Source: Hahella sp. (lineage in GTDB: Bacteria > Pseudomonadota > Gammaproteobacteria > Pseudomonadales > Oleiphilaceae). From it: 64,000 nucleotides of DNA. Positions within the stretch are counted from its first letter, which is position 1; the number at the start of each line of letters is the position of its first letter. The stretch spans positions 29,424 through 93,423 of the forward strand of contig JANQMN010000069.1 of the NCBI GenBank assembly GCA_028280065.1, read 5' to 3'. The notes below the pieces were generated by a model. It saw only the letters and a program-made list of their open reading frames with translations. It had not been told where the DNA came from and did no database searches. Below are positions 1-10,110 of this stretch, piece by piece. Made by a program: the position numbers and the translations under genes.

Positions 1-764
1 TGACAACTTCCGCAGAACACCTGTCGGCCCTGGGCGCCGATATCAGTTTACCTCCCAAAATGATAGACGACTTGGAAACGCACGGTTTTACCATTGTGCC
101 CAATATGATCGAACCTGACTGGCTAGAGGAAATGCGCCGCACCTTTGATGCTCTGGTGGAACGGGAAGGTGACCAACTGGCAATAGAGCATCATACGGAA
201 GAGACGGTGACTCGAGTTGCCAATCTGATTAACAAAGGCACTGTTTGGGAGAAAGTCTGGAGCCACCCCTTGTTATTGGCGGCAGCAAAACATGTATTTG
301 GGGGTGAGTTCAGAGTATCCAGCCTCAATGGCCGGGAAGCGCATCCGGGTGGAGGCCATCAACCGCTCCATGGCGACTGGAAAAAACCAAGGCCTGATTT
401 TCCGCGGGTTCATGTACTCAATTCGATCTGGGCTATTGATGACCTAAGTGCGGAAAACGGCTCTCCAAGGATTATTGCCGGGACTCACAACCGACCGGAA
501 TTGCCTGAAGATGTCATTGCGGATCCCTCTGCTCCGCATCCGGACGAGGTCATACTGGAATGCCCTGCGGGAACCGTCATGATATTTAACGCCCATACCT
601 GGCATGGGGGCACCACCAATAAGTCAGGCGCTCGAAGACGCGTGCTGCACGGTTACTTTACCCGCCGGGATGACCCGCAACAGCAAGATCAAAGCCGTTG
701 GATCAAAGAGTCCACCTTAAGTCGGCTGACGCCGGCACAAAAATGGCTACTGGATGTTGATTAA
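1..764 (+). CDS. Phytanoyl-CoA dioxygenase (PhyH) family protein, 5' end cut by window edge
   Basis: Frame is open from base 3 (TTSAEHLSALGADISLPPKMIDDLETHGF...); the window begins tgaca, so the ATG probably starts one base before it. HGDWKKPRPDFPR, GSPRIIAGTH and NAHTWHGGTTN resemble the Fe(II)/2OG HxD...H pattern of PhyH proteins. Confidence 0.8.
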   Translation, partial: TTSAEHLSALGADISLPPKMIDDLETHGFTIVPNMIEPDWLEEMRRTFDALVEREGDQLAIEHHTEETVTRVANLINKGTVWEKVWSHPLLLAAAKHVFGGEFRVSSLNGREAHPGGGHQPLHGDWKKPRPDFPRVHVLNSIWAIDDLSAENGSPRIIAGTHNRPELPEDVIADPSAPHPDEVILECPAGTVMIFNAHTWHGGTTNKSGARRRVLHGYFTRRDDPQQQDQSRWIKESTLSRLTPAQKWLLDVD

Positions 765-783
765 TTAGAAAGAGGTTTCGCCC

Positions 784-1785
784 ATGACCCGCATTGTCAC
801 CATCACACTTAACCCTGCATTGGACTTGACCGGCAATGTAGATCATCTTGTTGCCGGCCGGGTTAACCGGGTAAGCGACATGCACCTGAGACCTGCCGGC
901 AAAGGCATTAACGTTGCGCTGGTAGCCCGGGGTCTCGGTGTTTCGGTCGCGGCTACCGGAATGCTGGGGCAGGGTAATCAAATGCCGTTTGTGGATTTGT
1001 TTGAAAAGCACAGGATTCATGATGAGTTTATTCGGGAGCAGGGCGATACCCGAATCAACATCAAGATATGCGAACAAAGCGGTCAGTTCACTGATATTAA
1101 TTTCCCACGGTTGGAAATCAGCCAGGAGAATATCGATCAACTTTTTGAGCGGGTATCTGTTCTTGCGCAAACCTGTGACGTCTTTGTTCTGGCAGGAAGT
1201 GTTCCTTCCTCATTATCAAGCTCGATCTGGGCCGACTTGATCAACTTATTAAAGCCCTTGGACAAATGCATTCTTTTGGATACCAGTGGTAAAGCACTGG
1301 AGGAAGGTATTGCCGCCTGTCCCACCCTGATCAAGCCAAACGAAACTGAACTGTCTGAGCTGGTAGGGTATGCATGTGAATCTCGAGAACGGCAGCAACA
1401 GGCTGCGGAAGAGTTGCTATCCAAAGGTGTTGAGAATGTGGTTGTTTCCAACGGTGCCGAAGGTGTCAGTTGGTATTCAGATTCCTTGGTGTTGCATGCG
1501 ACGCCCCCACCGCAAAAAGTTGTCAGTACGGTAGGTGCCGGCGATAGCTTGGTTGCCGGCTTGGCAGTCGGTCTGAGCAGGATGCTGGATGCTGAAACAA
1601 TTCTTCGAACTTCGACCGCAATTGCGACGATGGCAATTAGTCAAATTGGAGTAGGCATTACAAATCAAATGGATTTTATCAGGCTGAAACGTAAAATTTT
1701 GATCTCTCGAAATATTAGAAAACCACAGTCCTCAATGAAACAAAAAGAGGAAGGTTGGAAACGTATCGGATATGTTTCTGATTAA
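784..1785 (+). CDS. PfkB-family sugar kinase, 1-phosphofructokinase-like
   Basis: ITLNPALDLTG at N-terminus, GGKGxN-like RPAGKGINVA, C-terminal VGAGDSLVAG (PfkB signature 2). Confidence 0.85.
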   Translation: MTRIVTITLNPALDLTGNVDHLVAGRVNRVSDMHLRPAGKGINVALVARGLGVSVAATGMLGQGNQMPFVDLFEKHRIHDEFIREQGDTRINIKICEQSGQFTDINFPRLEISQENIDQLFERVSVLAQTCDVFVLAGSVPSSLSSSIWADLINLLKPLDKCILLDTSGKALEEGIAACPTLIKPNETELSELVGYACESRERQQQAAEELLSKGVENVVVSNGAEGVSWYSDSLVLHATPPPQKVVSTVGAGDSLVAGLAVGLSRMLDAETILRTSTAIATMAISQIGVGITNQMDFIRLKRKILISRNIRKPQSSMKQKEEGWKRIGYVSD

Positions 1786-1791
1786 ATACAA

Positions 1792-2247
1792 TCACTTGGT
1801 TTTTTGCAGTTTAGGATTGAGTAACACGTAGCTGATTCCTCCCAGTGCACCCGCAGAGCATTGTGCTATAAAACCCGCCGTGCCACGAGAACCGGCAATT
1901 AGGGTAATGTCTAAAATCGGCTGTAAGCTGGCAAGGAGCGCCATAAACGCGGCAAATCCAGCGATAGCGTATGCGATGGCAGGAGGTACAGGCCACCAAT
2001 GTCGAACGCCGGCTGTTACTGGGAAAGCGATGGCAAAGGCAAGCGCGATGAGCGAGCAATAACTTGGCAGCATGCCAACCCAGTCATCCAGAGTTGTTTT
2101 CAGTCGTACCCCAATTGGAATGTCGGTCCCTACCTGCACGAGACCATGCAGTACGAATTGCGTATGAAGGATGCTGGCCAAGCTGAATGCCACAAGAGTG
2201 GCAATCAGGTAGGCAATCAGTCTGCGGGTAAGTAAGCCTTTATCCAT
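1792..2247 (-). CDS. Hypothetical membrane protein (about 4 TM)
   Basis: 151-aa ORF with several hydrophobic segments, convergent with the PfkB gene. Confidence 0.65.
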   Translation of the reverse strand: MDKGLLTRRLIAYLIATLVAFSLASILHTQFVLHGLVQVGTDIPIGVRLKTTLDDWVGMLPSYCSLIALAFAIAFPVTAGVRHWWPVPPAIAYAIAGFAAFMALLASLQPILDITLIAGSRGTAGFIAQCSAGALGGISYVLLNPKLQKTK

Positions 2248-2322
2248 AATATCTGTGCTATCGTATTTACGCCTGAAATACCTTTTGTAGTTTATCAGGA
2301 TTAGTTTGCTGCGGAGCCACTT

Positions 2323-3429
2323 ATGAAAGTAACCCTGAAATTTGTAATTCTAGCTTGCTTTTTCCTGGCTGTTACTGGAAATGCGGCTACATTTCCCGCC
2401 TTTAATAAAGTCGAGGTTGCAAGTGGGCTGGACTTTCCCTGGTCGTTGGCATTTCTGCCGGATGGCCGGTTACTGGTCACAGAACGAAGCGGAAGTTTGC
2501 GCATTATCAATAATGGACAGGTATCAGAGCCAATCGCAGGTCTACCGGAGGTTTATGCCCATAGTCAGGGCGGTTTAATGGATGTTGTGTTACATCCGAA
2601 CTATCAGCAAAATGGCTGGCTTTACATTAGCTTTGCCCATGGCGACGAAAACGCGAACGCAACACGGTTGATTCGAGCCAAACTAAATGGTACGCAGCTT
2701 CAAGAGTTAGAGGTGCTTTTTACCGTTGATCCCAGCAAGGATACCCCTGCCCATTATGGTGGCAGACTTACGTTCCTGCCGGACAATACTCTATTGCTGA
2801 CCACAGGGGATGGTTTCGACTACAGGGAAGAGGCGCAAAAGCTGGATAGCCTACTCGGAAAAATAGTTCGCCTCCATGATGATGGCCGAATTCCGCAAGA
2901 TAATCCTTTCATCGGTAAAGTTGAAGTCCGGTCTGAAATCTGGAGTTATGGTCACCGTAATCCTCAAGGCATCCTTTATGACTTAAAGCGCCAAATGGTT
3001 ATCTCACATGAGCATGGCCCCAAAGGCGGTGATGAAATAAACTATATTGAAGCCGGTAAGAACTACGGCTGGCCGGTTATAACTTACGGCCGGGATTATT
3101 TTGGTTCAACGATTTCTCCTTATCAGGAGTATCCTGGAATGGAGCCACCCATCCTGGATTGGACACCGTCGATTGCTCCTTCCGGCATGGCGGTTTATTA
3201 CGGCGAGTTGTTCCCTTCTATTCAGGGTGATCTGTTAATTACTGCTCTTGCATCTCAGGAGTTGCGATGGGTAAAGTTGCAAGACACGAAAGTCGTCGAG
3301 CAGCAATCCTTGTTAAGCGATATGAATACCCGTTTTAGAGATGTCCGCGTCGGGCCTGAGGGTGCTATTTATCTGCTGACTGACTCTCCACAAGGGAAGA
3401 TTATCAAACTGATTCCAACCGGGAGCTAG
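2323..3429 (+). CDS. PQQ-dependent aldose sugar dehydrogenase family (YliI/Asd-like), secreted
   Basis: Signal peptide; LDFPWSLAFLPDGRLLVTERSGSLRII, GGLMDVVLHPNY, YGHRNPQGI, SHEHGPKGGDEIN, GKNYGWPV: typical soluble glucose/sorbosone dehydrogenase motifs. Confidence 0.92.
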   Translation: MKVTLKFVILACFFLAVTGNAATFPAFNKVEVASGLDFPWSLAFLPDGRLLVTERSGSLRIINNGQVSEPIAGLPEVYAHSQGGLMDVVLHPNYQQNGWLYISFAHGDENANATRLIRAKLNGTQLQELEVLFTVDPSKDTPAHYGGRLTFLPDNTLLLTTGDGFDYREEAQKLDSLLGKIVRLHDDGRIPQDNPFIGKVEVRSEIWSYGHRNPQGILYDLKRQMVISHEHGPKGGDEINYIEAGKNYGWPVITYGRDYFGSTISPYQEYPGMEPPILDWTPSIAPSGMAVYYGELFPSIQGDLLITALASQELRWVKLQDTKVVEQQSLLSDMNTRFRDVRVGPEGAIYLLTDSPQGKIIKLIPTGS

Positions 3430-3489
3430 CCATTCGAGTCAGAGCCCTTTATAGGAAAGGGTGACCCCTAAGAGACGTTTACTATTATT

Positions 3490-4356
3490 CTAAAATGCGA
3501 CCTCCCGGAACTTCTGGATGATTCTTCCGTATTCTCTGCCACTCTTCAGTTTGCTTAAGCCTGAGTTGAATTTGGTTAGTAATTCCCGACTGTCCGCATT
3601 ATTTTTGGAAAAAATGGCATAAATGTTGGCTGTGTAATAGAAGTTGGGATGATGAGTGATTAGTGCGGCTTCCTCGGGTTTGAAGTGGCTTGCGAGCATT
3701 CGATAACCTACGTCAATGTTCGCGGGTACCAGTTCAACTCTTCCGAGCATCAGCTTTTTAAAGTTCAGTAGATCGTCGCTAACTTCATCAGTTGTCAGAA
3801 AACCACGTCTTATTGCGTCGTCGAGTTCAGGGCTATAGCTGAAACCAACCGTTGTTCCAATTTTTCTTCCCTTTAAGTCCGAGATGGTTTGCCAGTCGAA
3901 CTGATAGTCTTTTCTATGAAAAAATGCCGCATTGCCTATGTAAATCGGGTCGCTGAATAAAACTTCCTTTTCTCTTTCAGCCGATTTTACATAACCAAGT
4001 GAGCCATGATAACGGCCCCGTTTTACTTCTAGGTAGCCTCTCGCCCAGGGTAGAAAAGTATAGATTACGTCCAGTCCTTCCTTCGCAAAGGATTCAGTGA
4101 CGATTTCTGAAAGCAGGCCGTATTTAACAATACTTTCCGAGGCGAATGGGGGCCATTCTCCGCTTGCCAGACTCACGGCTTCCTTCGCCTGGAGCTTGGT
4201 CGCTGGGAACAGGACTGTGATACCGAGCGATAGGGCAACTATCAATACCGGAACATTTATCAATACCGGAACATTCTGAAGAGGAAAACAAAATTTGGTC
4301 GGGAAGTGTGGTTTATAGCCCTGTGAAGAGTGACTATCAAATTTAGTCTTGGTCAT
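3490..4356 (-). CDS. Periplasmic solute-binding protein family 3 (SBP_bac_3-like)
   Basis: Signal-like N-terminus, GEWPPFAS, DLKGRKIGTTVGFSYSPELD. Confidence 0.8.
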   Translation of the reverse strand: MTKTKFDSHSSQGYKPHFPTKFCFPLQNVPVLINVPVLIVALSLGITVLFPATKLQAKEAVSLASGEWPPFASESIVKYGLLSEIVTESFAKEGLDVIYTFLPWARGYLEVKRGRYHGSLGYVKSAEREKEVLFSDPIYIGNAAFFHRKDYQFDWQTISDLKGRKIGTTVGFSYSPELDDAIRRGFLTTDEVSDDLLNFKKLMLGRVELVPANIDVGYRMLASHFKPEEAALITHHPNFYYTANIYAIFSKNNADSRELLTKFNSGLSKLKSGREYGRIIQKFREVAF

Positions 4357-4575
4357 TGCCTTTCGCTTTTTCTAAAGAAAACTAAATTGAAGTTTCGTAT
4401 ATCCGCCACATGAAGAAAATTATTAACCATGCATCTGATGCATAGTTTAGATCTCGCCAGAGCTAATGGGTAATAAATGCCGCTGTGATGTTTTGCCGGA
4501 AATCTGGTTTTTGTAAGAAACCTGGGCGTTGAAGGTCCGGTCCGGGATTGTTCGGCACAAAACAGTTTACAAAAA

Positions 4576-4619
4576 AGGACGGATGTCCTAATATCTTTCA
4601 AAAATAGGACGGTTGTCCT
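4576..4619. promoter_or_regulatory. Two copies of palindrome AGGAC-N4-GTCCT, putative TetR operators
   Basis: AGGACGGATGTCCT at 4576-4589 and AGGACGGTTGTCCT at 4606-4619, centres 30 bp apart, just upstream of the TetR gene at 4661. Confidence 0.7.
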
Positions 4620-4660
4620 TTTTTGTTTGAGGTCTAAGAGATTCAGGAGTAGCGGTTCAG

Positions 4661-5275
4661 ATGCCTGCCGGTGCAATGACCAAAGCTGAAAAAACCAGAG
4701 AACTCATATTGAATGAAGCCGTTGCCCTTGCAACCTCGGTGGGTATTGAAGGGCTGACAATCCGCCAACTTGCAGAACAGGTCGGCATGTCGAAAAGCGG
4801 TTTGCATGCGCGCTTTAAATCCCGGGAAGACCTGCAAATTCAGGTCGTGGAAACAGTTTCCCAGCGCTTTACGGAAACGGTCCTTAAGCCGGCTTTACAG
4901 CAAAAACGCGGACTGGAACGGCTGAAAGACTTTACCAAGCGATGGGTTGATTGGCTAGGCACAGATCCCCTGGAAGGCGGCGGTTTGATATTCACCATGA
5001 GCCACGAGTTTGCCCACCGAAAGGGTGGTGTTCATGATGTAGTGAACCTAAAGAATCAAGAACTACACAATATCTTAAACCGTCTTATTGACGGCACGAT
5101 TGCCGACGGTGCTCTGCCTGCCGGATTAGACAAAAATCAGTTTATCTTTGAACTCACTTCCATTGTCCTGGGCTATTACCAGTATCTCCGCATTTTTTCT
5201 GCCAAGGAAGTACGCCAGTGGACATGCCGCGCATTCGAAGCTTTGTTTTCTCGAAAGCATCAATTTACTCAATAA
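4661..5275 (+). CDS. TetR/AcrR family transcriptional regulator
   Basis: N-terminal HTH: TRELILNEAVALATSVGIEGLTIRQLAEQVGMSKSGLHARFKSREDL. Confidence 0.93.
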   Translation: MPAGAMTKAEKTRELILNEAVALATSVGIEGLTIRQLAEQVGMSKSGLHARFKSREDLQIQVVETVSQRFTETVLKPALQQKRGLERLKDFTKRWVDWLGTDPLEGGGLIFTMSHEFAHRKGGVHDVVNLKNQELHNILNRLIDGTIADGALPAGLDKNQFIFELTSIVLGYYQYLRIFSAKEVRQWTCRAFEALFSRKHQFTQ

Positions 5276-5294
5276 GAATCCAAAAGAGGTCGAT

Positions 5295-7400
5295 GTGTCC
5301 GAAATAAAAACACACTACCGCAACTGCAATATTTGTGAAGCGATGTGCGGTCTGGAAATTCAATATCAGGGCGAGGAAATTCTCTCCATCAAAGGGGATA
5401 AGGAAGATCCCTTCAGTAAAGGCTATATTTGTCCCAAAGCCGTTGCTTTACAGGATTTTTACCATGACGGTGACCGGCTTCGACAACCGGTGAAGCGGAC
5501 CATATCCGGCTGGCAAAAAATCAGTTGGGAAGAAGCTTTCGCAGAAGTTGCGGCGAACTTACAACGCATTCAGCAAGAACATGGCAAAGATGCGGTAGGC
5601 GTCTACTTGGGTAATCCGAATGCGCATAACCTGGGTAACATTCTGTTTTTACCAATTTTTTATCGGGCGCTTGGCACCAAAAACCGGTTTAGCTCGGCGT
5701 CTGCCGATCAGCTTCCTCATCATGTTGCATCTAATTACATGTTTGGACATTGGATGTTGATTCCGGTGCCGGATATCGACCGTACCGACTTTATGCTGAT
5801 CATTGGCGGTAATCCGCTGGTTTCCAACGGCAGTATGATGACGGCACCCGGCGTCGGCAAACGGATCAAGGCGATTCAGGAGCGGGGCGGCAAGGTGGTC
5901 GTTGTCGACCCGCGGCGCACGGAAACCGCAGCCAAAGCCTCTGAGCATATTTTTATTCGCCCGGAATGTGATGCGCTGTTGCTGCTTGGCATGATCCATA
6001 CGCTGTTTCAGGAAGATCTGGTAAAGCTTGGCCACCTTGAAGATGTTATTGATGGCTTGGCAGACCTAAAGGCCGCAGTGCAGACTTTTGCGCCGGAAAT
6101 CGTGGCCTCCGCAACTGGAATTCCCGAGGGTAAAATTCTGTCCTTAACCCGTGAAATAGCGGCGGCTTCTTCTGCCGTCTGTTACAGCCGGATGGGGGCG
6201 TCAACCCAGTCCTTTGGTGGCCTGTGCCAATGGCTGACGAATGTACTGAATATCCTCACCGGGAACATGGACCGGGAAGGCGGGGCAATGTTTACGCTGC
6301 CCGCTTTTGATTTCGTCAGCCTGCGCTCCAGAAAAGGCAAAAAGACCGGGGGGGAGGTGACCTATTCGAGGGTTCGGAAGCTACCTTGCTACAACGCCGA
6401 GGTTCCGGTGGCGACTCTTGCAGATGAGATAACCACGGAAGGCGAAGGACAAATTCGCGGGTTAGTGACCATTGCCGGGAATCCGGTATTGTCCGCGCCA
6501 AACGGCACAAAACTTAAGCGTGCCTTTGGCTCGCTCGAATACATGGTGTCTTTGGACCCCTATATCAATGAAACCACCCGCCACGCTAATATCATTCTGC
6601 CTCCGGTAACCGGCCTGCAGGTTTCCCATTATGATATCTTCTTTCACATTTTTGCGGTGAGGAATACCGCGAAATACTCAAGTCCGTTATTCCAGAAGAA
6701 GAGAAGCGAACGATTCGATTGGGAGATACTCAAGTCGCTTGCCGCGCATTTGACGGACAGCAAGGAAGACAACGTCACTCCGGATTTGATGCTGGACCAG
6801 GGATTGCGTGCGGGTCCCTACAATGAGGAGGGGATGAGCCTGGAAACCCTGAAAAAATATCCTCATGGCATGGATTTGGGGCCAAACAGACCTATATTAA
6901 AAGAACGCCTGCAGACTGAGGATGGACGTTTAAAATTGGCTCCTCAGGTATACCAGGATGACCTTAAGCGTTTAAAAGCAGCGACTTTGGAACAGGGAGC
7001 TGCCAATGAAGAGTATCCATTTCTGATGATCAGCAGACGGTTGACCAGAAGCCACAATACCTGGACGCAAAACTCGTATCGATTGGTGAAGGGGAAGAAT
7101 CCCTGTACCGTCATTATTCATCCGGACGATGCGGCGCGGCTTGGGATAGCGGACAAGTCACTGGTGAAGGTGCGATCGGTGAGTGGAGACGTCGATATCG
7201 AAGTGGAAATCAGCGATGAGATCATGCCGGGTGTCGTTAGTATTCCGCAAGGCTGGGGACATAAGAAAAACCATATCAGACTGTCGGTGGCGACGACCCA
7301 ACCAGGGGTCAGTATTAACGATCTGACCGACGAAAACCGTGTAGATTTACTCACTGGCAATGCTGCTCTCAATGGTATTCCAGTGGCGATTGAACGATAG
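5295..7400 (+). CDS. Molybdopterin-dependent oxidoreductase with N-terminal [4Fe-4S] site
   Basis: CNICEAMC...GYICPKA (CX2CX3C...C), molybdopterin-binding blocks, C-terminal dinucleotide-binding domain. GTG start at 5295 preceded by AGAGG; the listed ORF start at 5148 overlaps TetR and is unlikely. Confidence 0.93.
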   Translation: MSEIKTHYRNCNICEAMCGLEIQYQGEEILSIKGDKEDPFSKGYICPKAVALQDFYHDGDRLRQPVKRTISGWQKISWEEAFAEVAANLQRIQQEHGKDAVGVYLGNPNAHNLGNILFLPIFYRALGTKNRFSSASADQLPHHVASNYMFGHWMLIPVPDIDRTDFMLIIGGNPLVSNGSMMTAPGVGKRIKAIQERGGKVVVVDPRRTETAAKASEHIFIRPECDALLLLGMIHTLFQEDLVKLGHLEDVIDGLADLKAAVQTFAPEIVASATGIPEGKILSLTREIAAASSAVCYSRMGASTQSFGGLCQWLTNVLNILTGNMDREGGAMFTLPAFDFVSLRSRKGKKTGGEVTYSRVRKLPCYNAEVPVATLADEITTEGEGQIRGLVTIAGNPVLSAPNGTKLKRAFGSLEYMVSLDPYINETTRHANIILPPVTGLQVSHYDIFFHIFAVRNTAKYSSPLFQKKRSERFDWEILKSLAAHLTDSKEDNVTPDLMLDQGLRAGPYNEEGMSLETLKKYPHGMDLGPNRPILKERLQTEDGRLKLAPQVYQDDLKRLKAATLEQGAANEEYPFLMISRRLTRSHNTWTQNSYRLVKGKNPCTVIIHPDDAARLGIADKSLVKVRSVSGDVDIEVEISDEIMPGVVSIPQGWGHKKNHIRLSVATTQPGVSINDLTDENRVDLLTGNAALNGIPVAIER

Positions 7401-7409
7401 GAGGTGAAC

Positions 7410-8393
7410 ATGAAACAAGCCATTTATGAAAAACGAGGGCCGGTACCGCATGAAGTTATTGATGCGGTGGAAAAAGTAACGCCAGAGTTGCAAAGTGGGG
7501 AAGCCTTGGTCGAAGTGCTGGCGGCACCGATCAATCCTTCAGACGTGCTGATGCTGACCGGCGAATATGGCATGCTGCCTGACCTGCCGGCTGTCGGCGG
7601 CAGTGAAGGTGTCGGACGCATTGCAGCGGTTGCTTCGGATGTAAAACTACCGGTTGGCCAAACGGTTCTGTTGCCGGTGGGCATCGGAACCTGGGCCAGT
7701 CATGTGGTTGCAGCGGCGAAGAAACTCATACCGCTGCCGAATGAGGCAGATGCCCAGCAGCTATCCATGATCAGCGTTAATCCTCCTACGGCATCGTTAA
7801 TGCTTTCGGAATTTGTCGACCTGAAACCGGGTGACTGGGTAATTCAGAATGTCGCCAACTCCGGTGTCGGCAGTTATGTCACGCAACTTGCCAAAATACG
7901 CGGGTTAAAGACGGTCAATATTGTTCGCCGAGAATCGGCCGTAGATACCGTACAAGCTAATGGTGGCGATGTGGTGTTGGTCGATGGGGATGACTTAGCC
8001 AGGCGGGTCAAAGAGGCGACCGGCGGCGCGGAAATTCGCCTTGGCATCGATGCTGTCGGCGGGGAGGCAACGGACAGAATCGCAAGTTGTCTCGCCATGC
8101 AGGGCACGGTTGTGACCTATGGCTCAATGAGTGGCGAACCCAGCGTTGTCTCTCCTCGTTTCACCATCTTTAAAGATATTACCCTCAAGGGATTTTGGCT
8201 GGCTTTGTGGTTCAAGAACGCGTCGAAAGAGCAGCAGATGGCGGTTTATGGCGAACTGACCAAACTTATTGCGACCGGGCAGCTTAAGACCAAAATTCAG
8301 AAAGTATACGATGTCGCCGAGATAAAGGACGCCGTGAAGGCCGCAACGGAAGGTGGACGAGACGGTAAGATTCTGATTGGGAAAACTGAATAA
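7410..8393 (+). CDS. Zinc-type alcohol dehydrogenase / MECR-like enoyl reductase family
   Basis: APINPSDVLMLTGEYG, VGGSEGVGRI, NSGVGSYVTQLAK. ATG at 7410 preceded by GGAGG. Confidence 0.9.
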   Translation: MKQAIYEKRGPVPHEVIDAVEKVTPELQSGEALVEVLAAPINPSDVLMLTGEYGMLPDLPAVGGSEGVGRIAAVASDVKLPVGQTVLLPVGIGTWASHVVAAAKKLIPLPNEADAQQLSMISVNPPTASLMLSEFVDLKPGDWVIQNVANSGVGSYVTQLAKIRGLKTVNIVRRESAVDTVQANGGDVVLVDGDDLARRVKEATGGAEIRLGIDAVGGEATDRIASCLAMQGTVVTYGSMSGEPSVVSPRFTIFKDITLKGFWLALWFKNASKEQQMAVYGELTKLIATGQLKTKIQKVYDVAEIKDAVKAATEGGRDGKILIGKTE

Positions 8394-8404
8394 TAAATGC
8401 TGCT

Positions 8405-8469
8405 TTGGTAAAATAAGAGTTTCTCTTTTACCAATAATTTATTCAAAGAAAGCCCTATTAAGGGCTTTT
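8405..8469 (+). terminator. Two consecutive hairpins downstream of the reductase gene
   Basis: TTGGTAAAA...TTTTACCAA (8405-8434) and AAAGCCCT-ATTA-AGGGCTTTT (8449-8469). Confidence 0.75.
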
Positions 8470-8562
8470 GCTTCTATGGGGCTGTAGGAGTATTGAGTAT
8501 CCGTGCGGTTATCAATCCATGACCCGCAAAAAGGACTAATTTTACCCGATCATTAATCCGAG

Positions 8563-9546
8563 CTAAGTCGGACCACTGTTTTGAAACAGGTTTAGATACA
8601 AACTCTTGACCTTTGTTGCCGCCACCAAACTATCGAAATCTACAGATAAGGATTCTTCAATCGATTTAGGAAGAACATCCATAATGTAATTGAGTAATAG
8701 TTTCACACGCTCAGGCATATAGCGTCTTGACGGGTACAAGGCATATAAAGGGAAATGAAAGCGGTATTTGTCCTGAAGTATCGGACATAGTAGTCCAGCG
8801 TTGACCAGTGGCAAAGCGTTTACACAAGCCATTCTGATTATCCCCGCGCCCGCCAGACAAAAGGAAATTGACGCTTGGGTTGAATCGGTAATGACATTTG
8901 GCTTGATCCTGACGTACTCCTTATCTTTGCCGTTATCGAACGTCCAAACAGGATCGTCTTCATCGCTGAACGGACAAAAAACAGTTTGGGCATCGACTAA
9001 GTCCTGGGGGGAGCTAATAGGCGCTGCCGTTTTTAAGTATGCCGGACTCGCGTAATAACCGCCTTCCATCATGATAAGCTGCCTTACAACCAGGCTGGAG
9101 TCCTGCAGAATTCCCGACTGTATCATTAAGTCATAGCGTCGATCGGCGTCTGGTTTTGCGATGCCGTCGTTGATCATAAGTTCCAGATGTATCTCCGGAT
9201 ATATTTGCCTGAACTGCATAAACCAAATGGCAAAGGATTCAATAAAAATACTAGGTGCGTAAACCACAATACGTCCCGCTTTACCCGCCTGATCACTGGC
9301 GATTTCACTCTTCACCGACCCGACTTCGTGCAGGATGTCTTTTGCCCTTTTATAAAAGAGTTCACCCTGGGGTGTAAGATTCAGGGACCGGGTCGTACGA
9401 TCCAACAGGCGCACCTGCAACTCATCCTCCAGCTCTTTGATCTGGCGGCTGAGGGTGGACTTGGGAACTTCACAAAATTCGCCTGCCTTGGTGAAACTCC
9501 CCATTTCAACCACGGCCACGAATAAATCCATACTTTCCAGTTTCAT
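8563..9546 (-). CDS. LysR-family transcriptional regulator
   Basis: MDLFVAVVEMGSFTKAGEFCEVPKSTLSRQIKELEDELQVRLLDRTTRSLNLTPQGELFY. Confidence 0.95.
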   Translation of the reverse strand: MKLESMDLFVAVVEMGSFTKAGEFCEVPKSTLSRQIKELEDELQVRLLDRTTRSLNLTPQGELFYKRAKDILHEVGSVKSEIASDQAGKAGRIVVYAPSIFIESFAIWFMQFRQIYPEIHLELMINDGIAKPDADRRYDLMIQSGILQDSSLVVRQLIMMEGGYYASPAYLKTAAPISSPQDLVDAQTVFCPFSDEDDPVWTFDNGKDKEYVRIKPNVITDSTQASISFCLAGAGIIRMACVNALPLVNAGLLCPILQDKYRFHFPLYALYPSRRYMPERVKLLLNYIMDVLPKSIEESLSVDFDSLVAATKVKSLYLNLFQNSGPT

Positions 9547-9739
9547 TCCTTCTCTCCCGAAATGAATGCAAGCTTATATCGACCTACAACTTACATTTAT
9601 TGTCCCATTTTATGAAACAGTTATTTCCACTGTAGCATGTTTTTCCACGCCGGCTAGATTGATACTATGTGTTCATCGTCAACATTGTGGCGAAACGAAG
9701 AAAAGATTCGATTTTTAACTGATTATTAAGGGTAATATT

Positions 9740-10048
9740 ATGAAAGGCAAAATTATCAACTCGATATTGTTCGTTGCTGTCCTGGGTTTTTCCGTATCCG
9801 CCGCTGCTTCCGGTATCACTGAGCCTTCCTATCTGAACTATTCCAGCAATGGAACAGTAATCGAAAATAGCGAAACAATTGAGAGAATTAATGCAATGAA
9901 TCAGGCGACGCCATCGGCAATGGGTCAAACGAATTCAGGCGAACCGGGGTACTTGAACTATCGATTTACCTCTAACGCTGTAGACCAAACCTCCACATTG
10001 ACATTCGATTCTGCAACCATGAAACCCTATTACAACGATTACAAATAA
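9740..10048 (+). CDS. Small secreted protein with duplicated EP[SG]YLNY motif
   Basis: 102 aa, signal peptide ending SAAASG, motif at two places; RBS-like aaggg upstream and a terminator downstream. Confidence 0.7.
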   Translation: MKGKIINSILFVAVLGFSVSAAASGITEPSYLNYSSNGTVIENSETIERINAMNQATPSAMGQTNSGEPGYLNYRFTSNAVDQTSTLTFDSATMKPYYNDYK

Positions 10049-10088
10049 GTCTGCAGGAACTCAGATGACGCCAGTCAACGTTCTTTTA

Positions 10089-10110
10089 GGGGAGCCAAGC
10101 GCTCCCCGGT
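10089..10110 (+). terminator. Rho-independent terminator-like hairpin
   Basis: GGGGAGC-CAAGC-GCTCCCC followed by ggtttatt. Confidence 0.6.

Noticed and set aside
703-1170. 155-aa minus-strand ORF opposite PhyH/PfkB genes
   Set aside because: Fully antisense to the PfkB coding sequence, no motif.
5148-5294. N-terminal extension of the molybdopterin oxidoreductase ORF
   Set aside because: Overlaps the TetR gene; a GTG with RBS at 5295 places the CX2CX3C motif at the usual N-terminal position.
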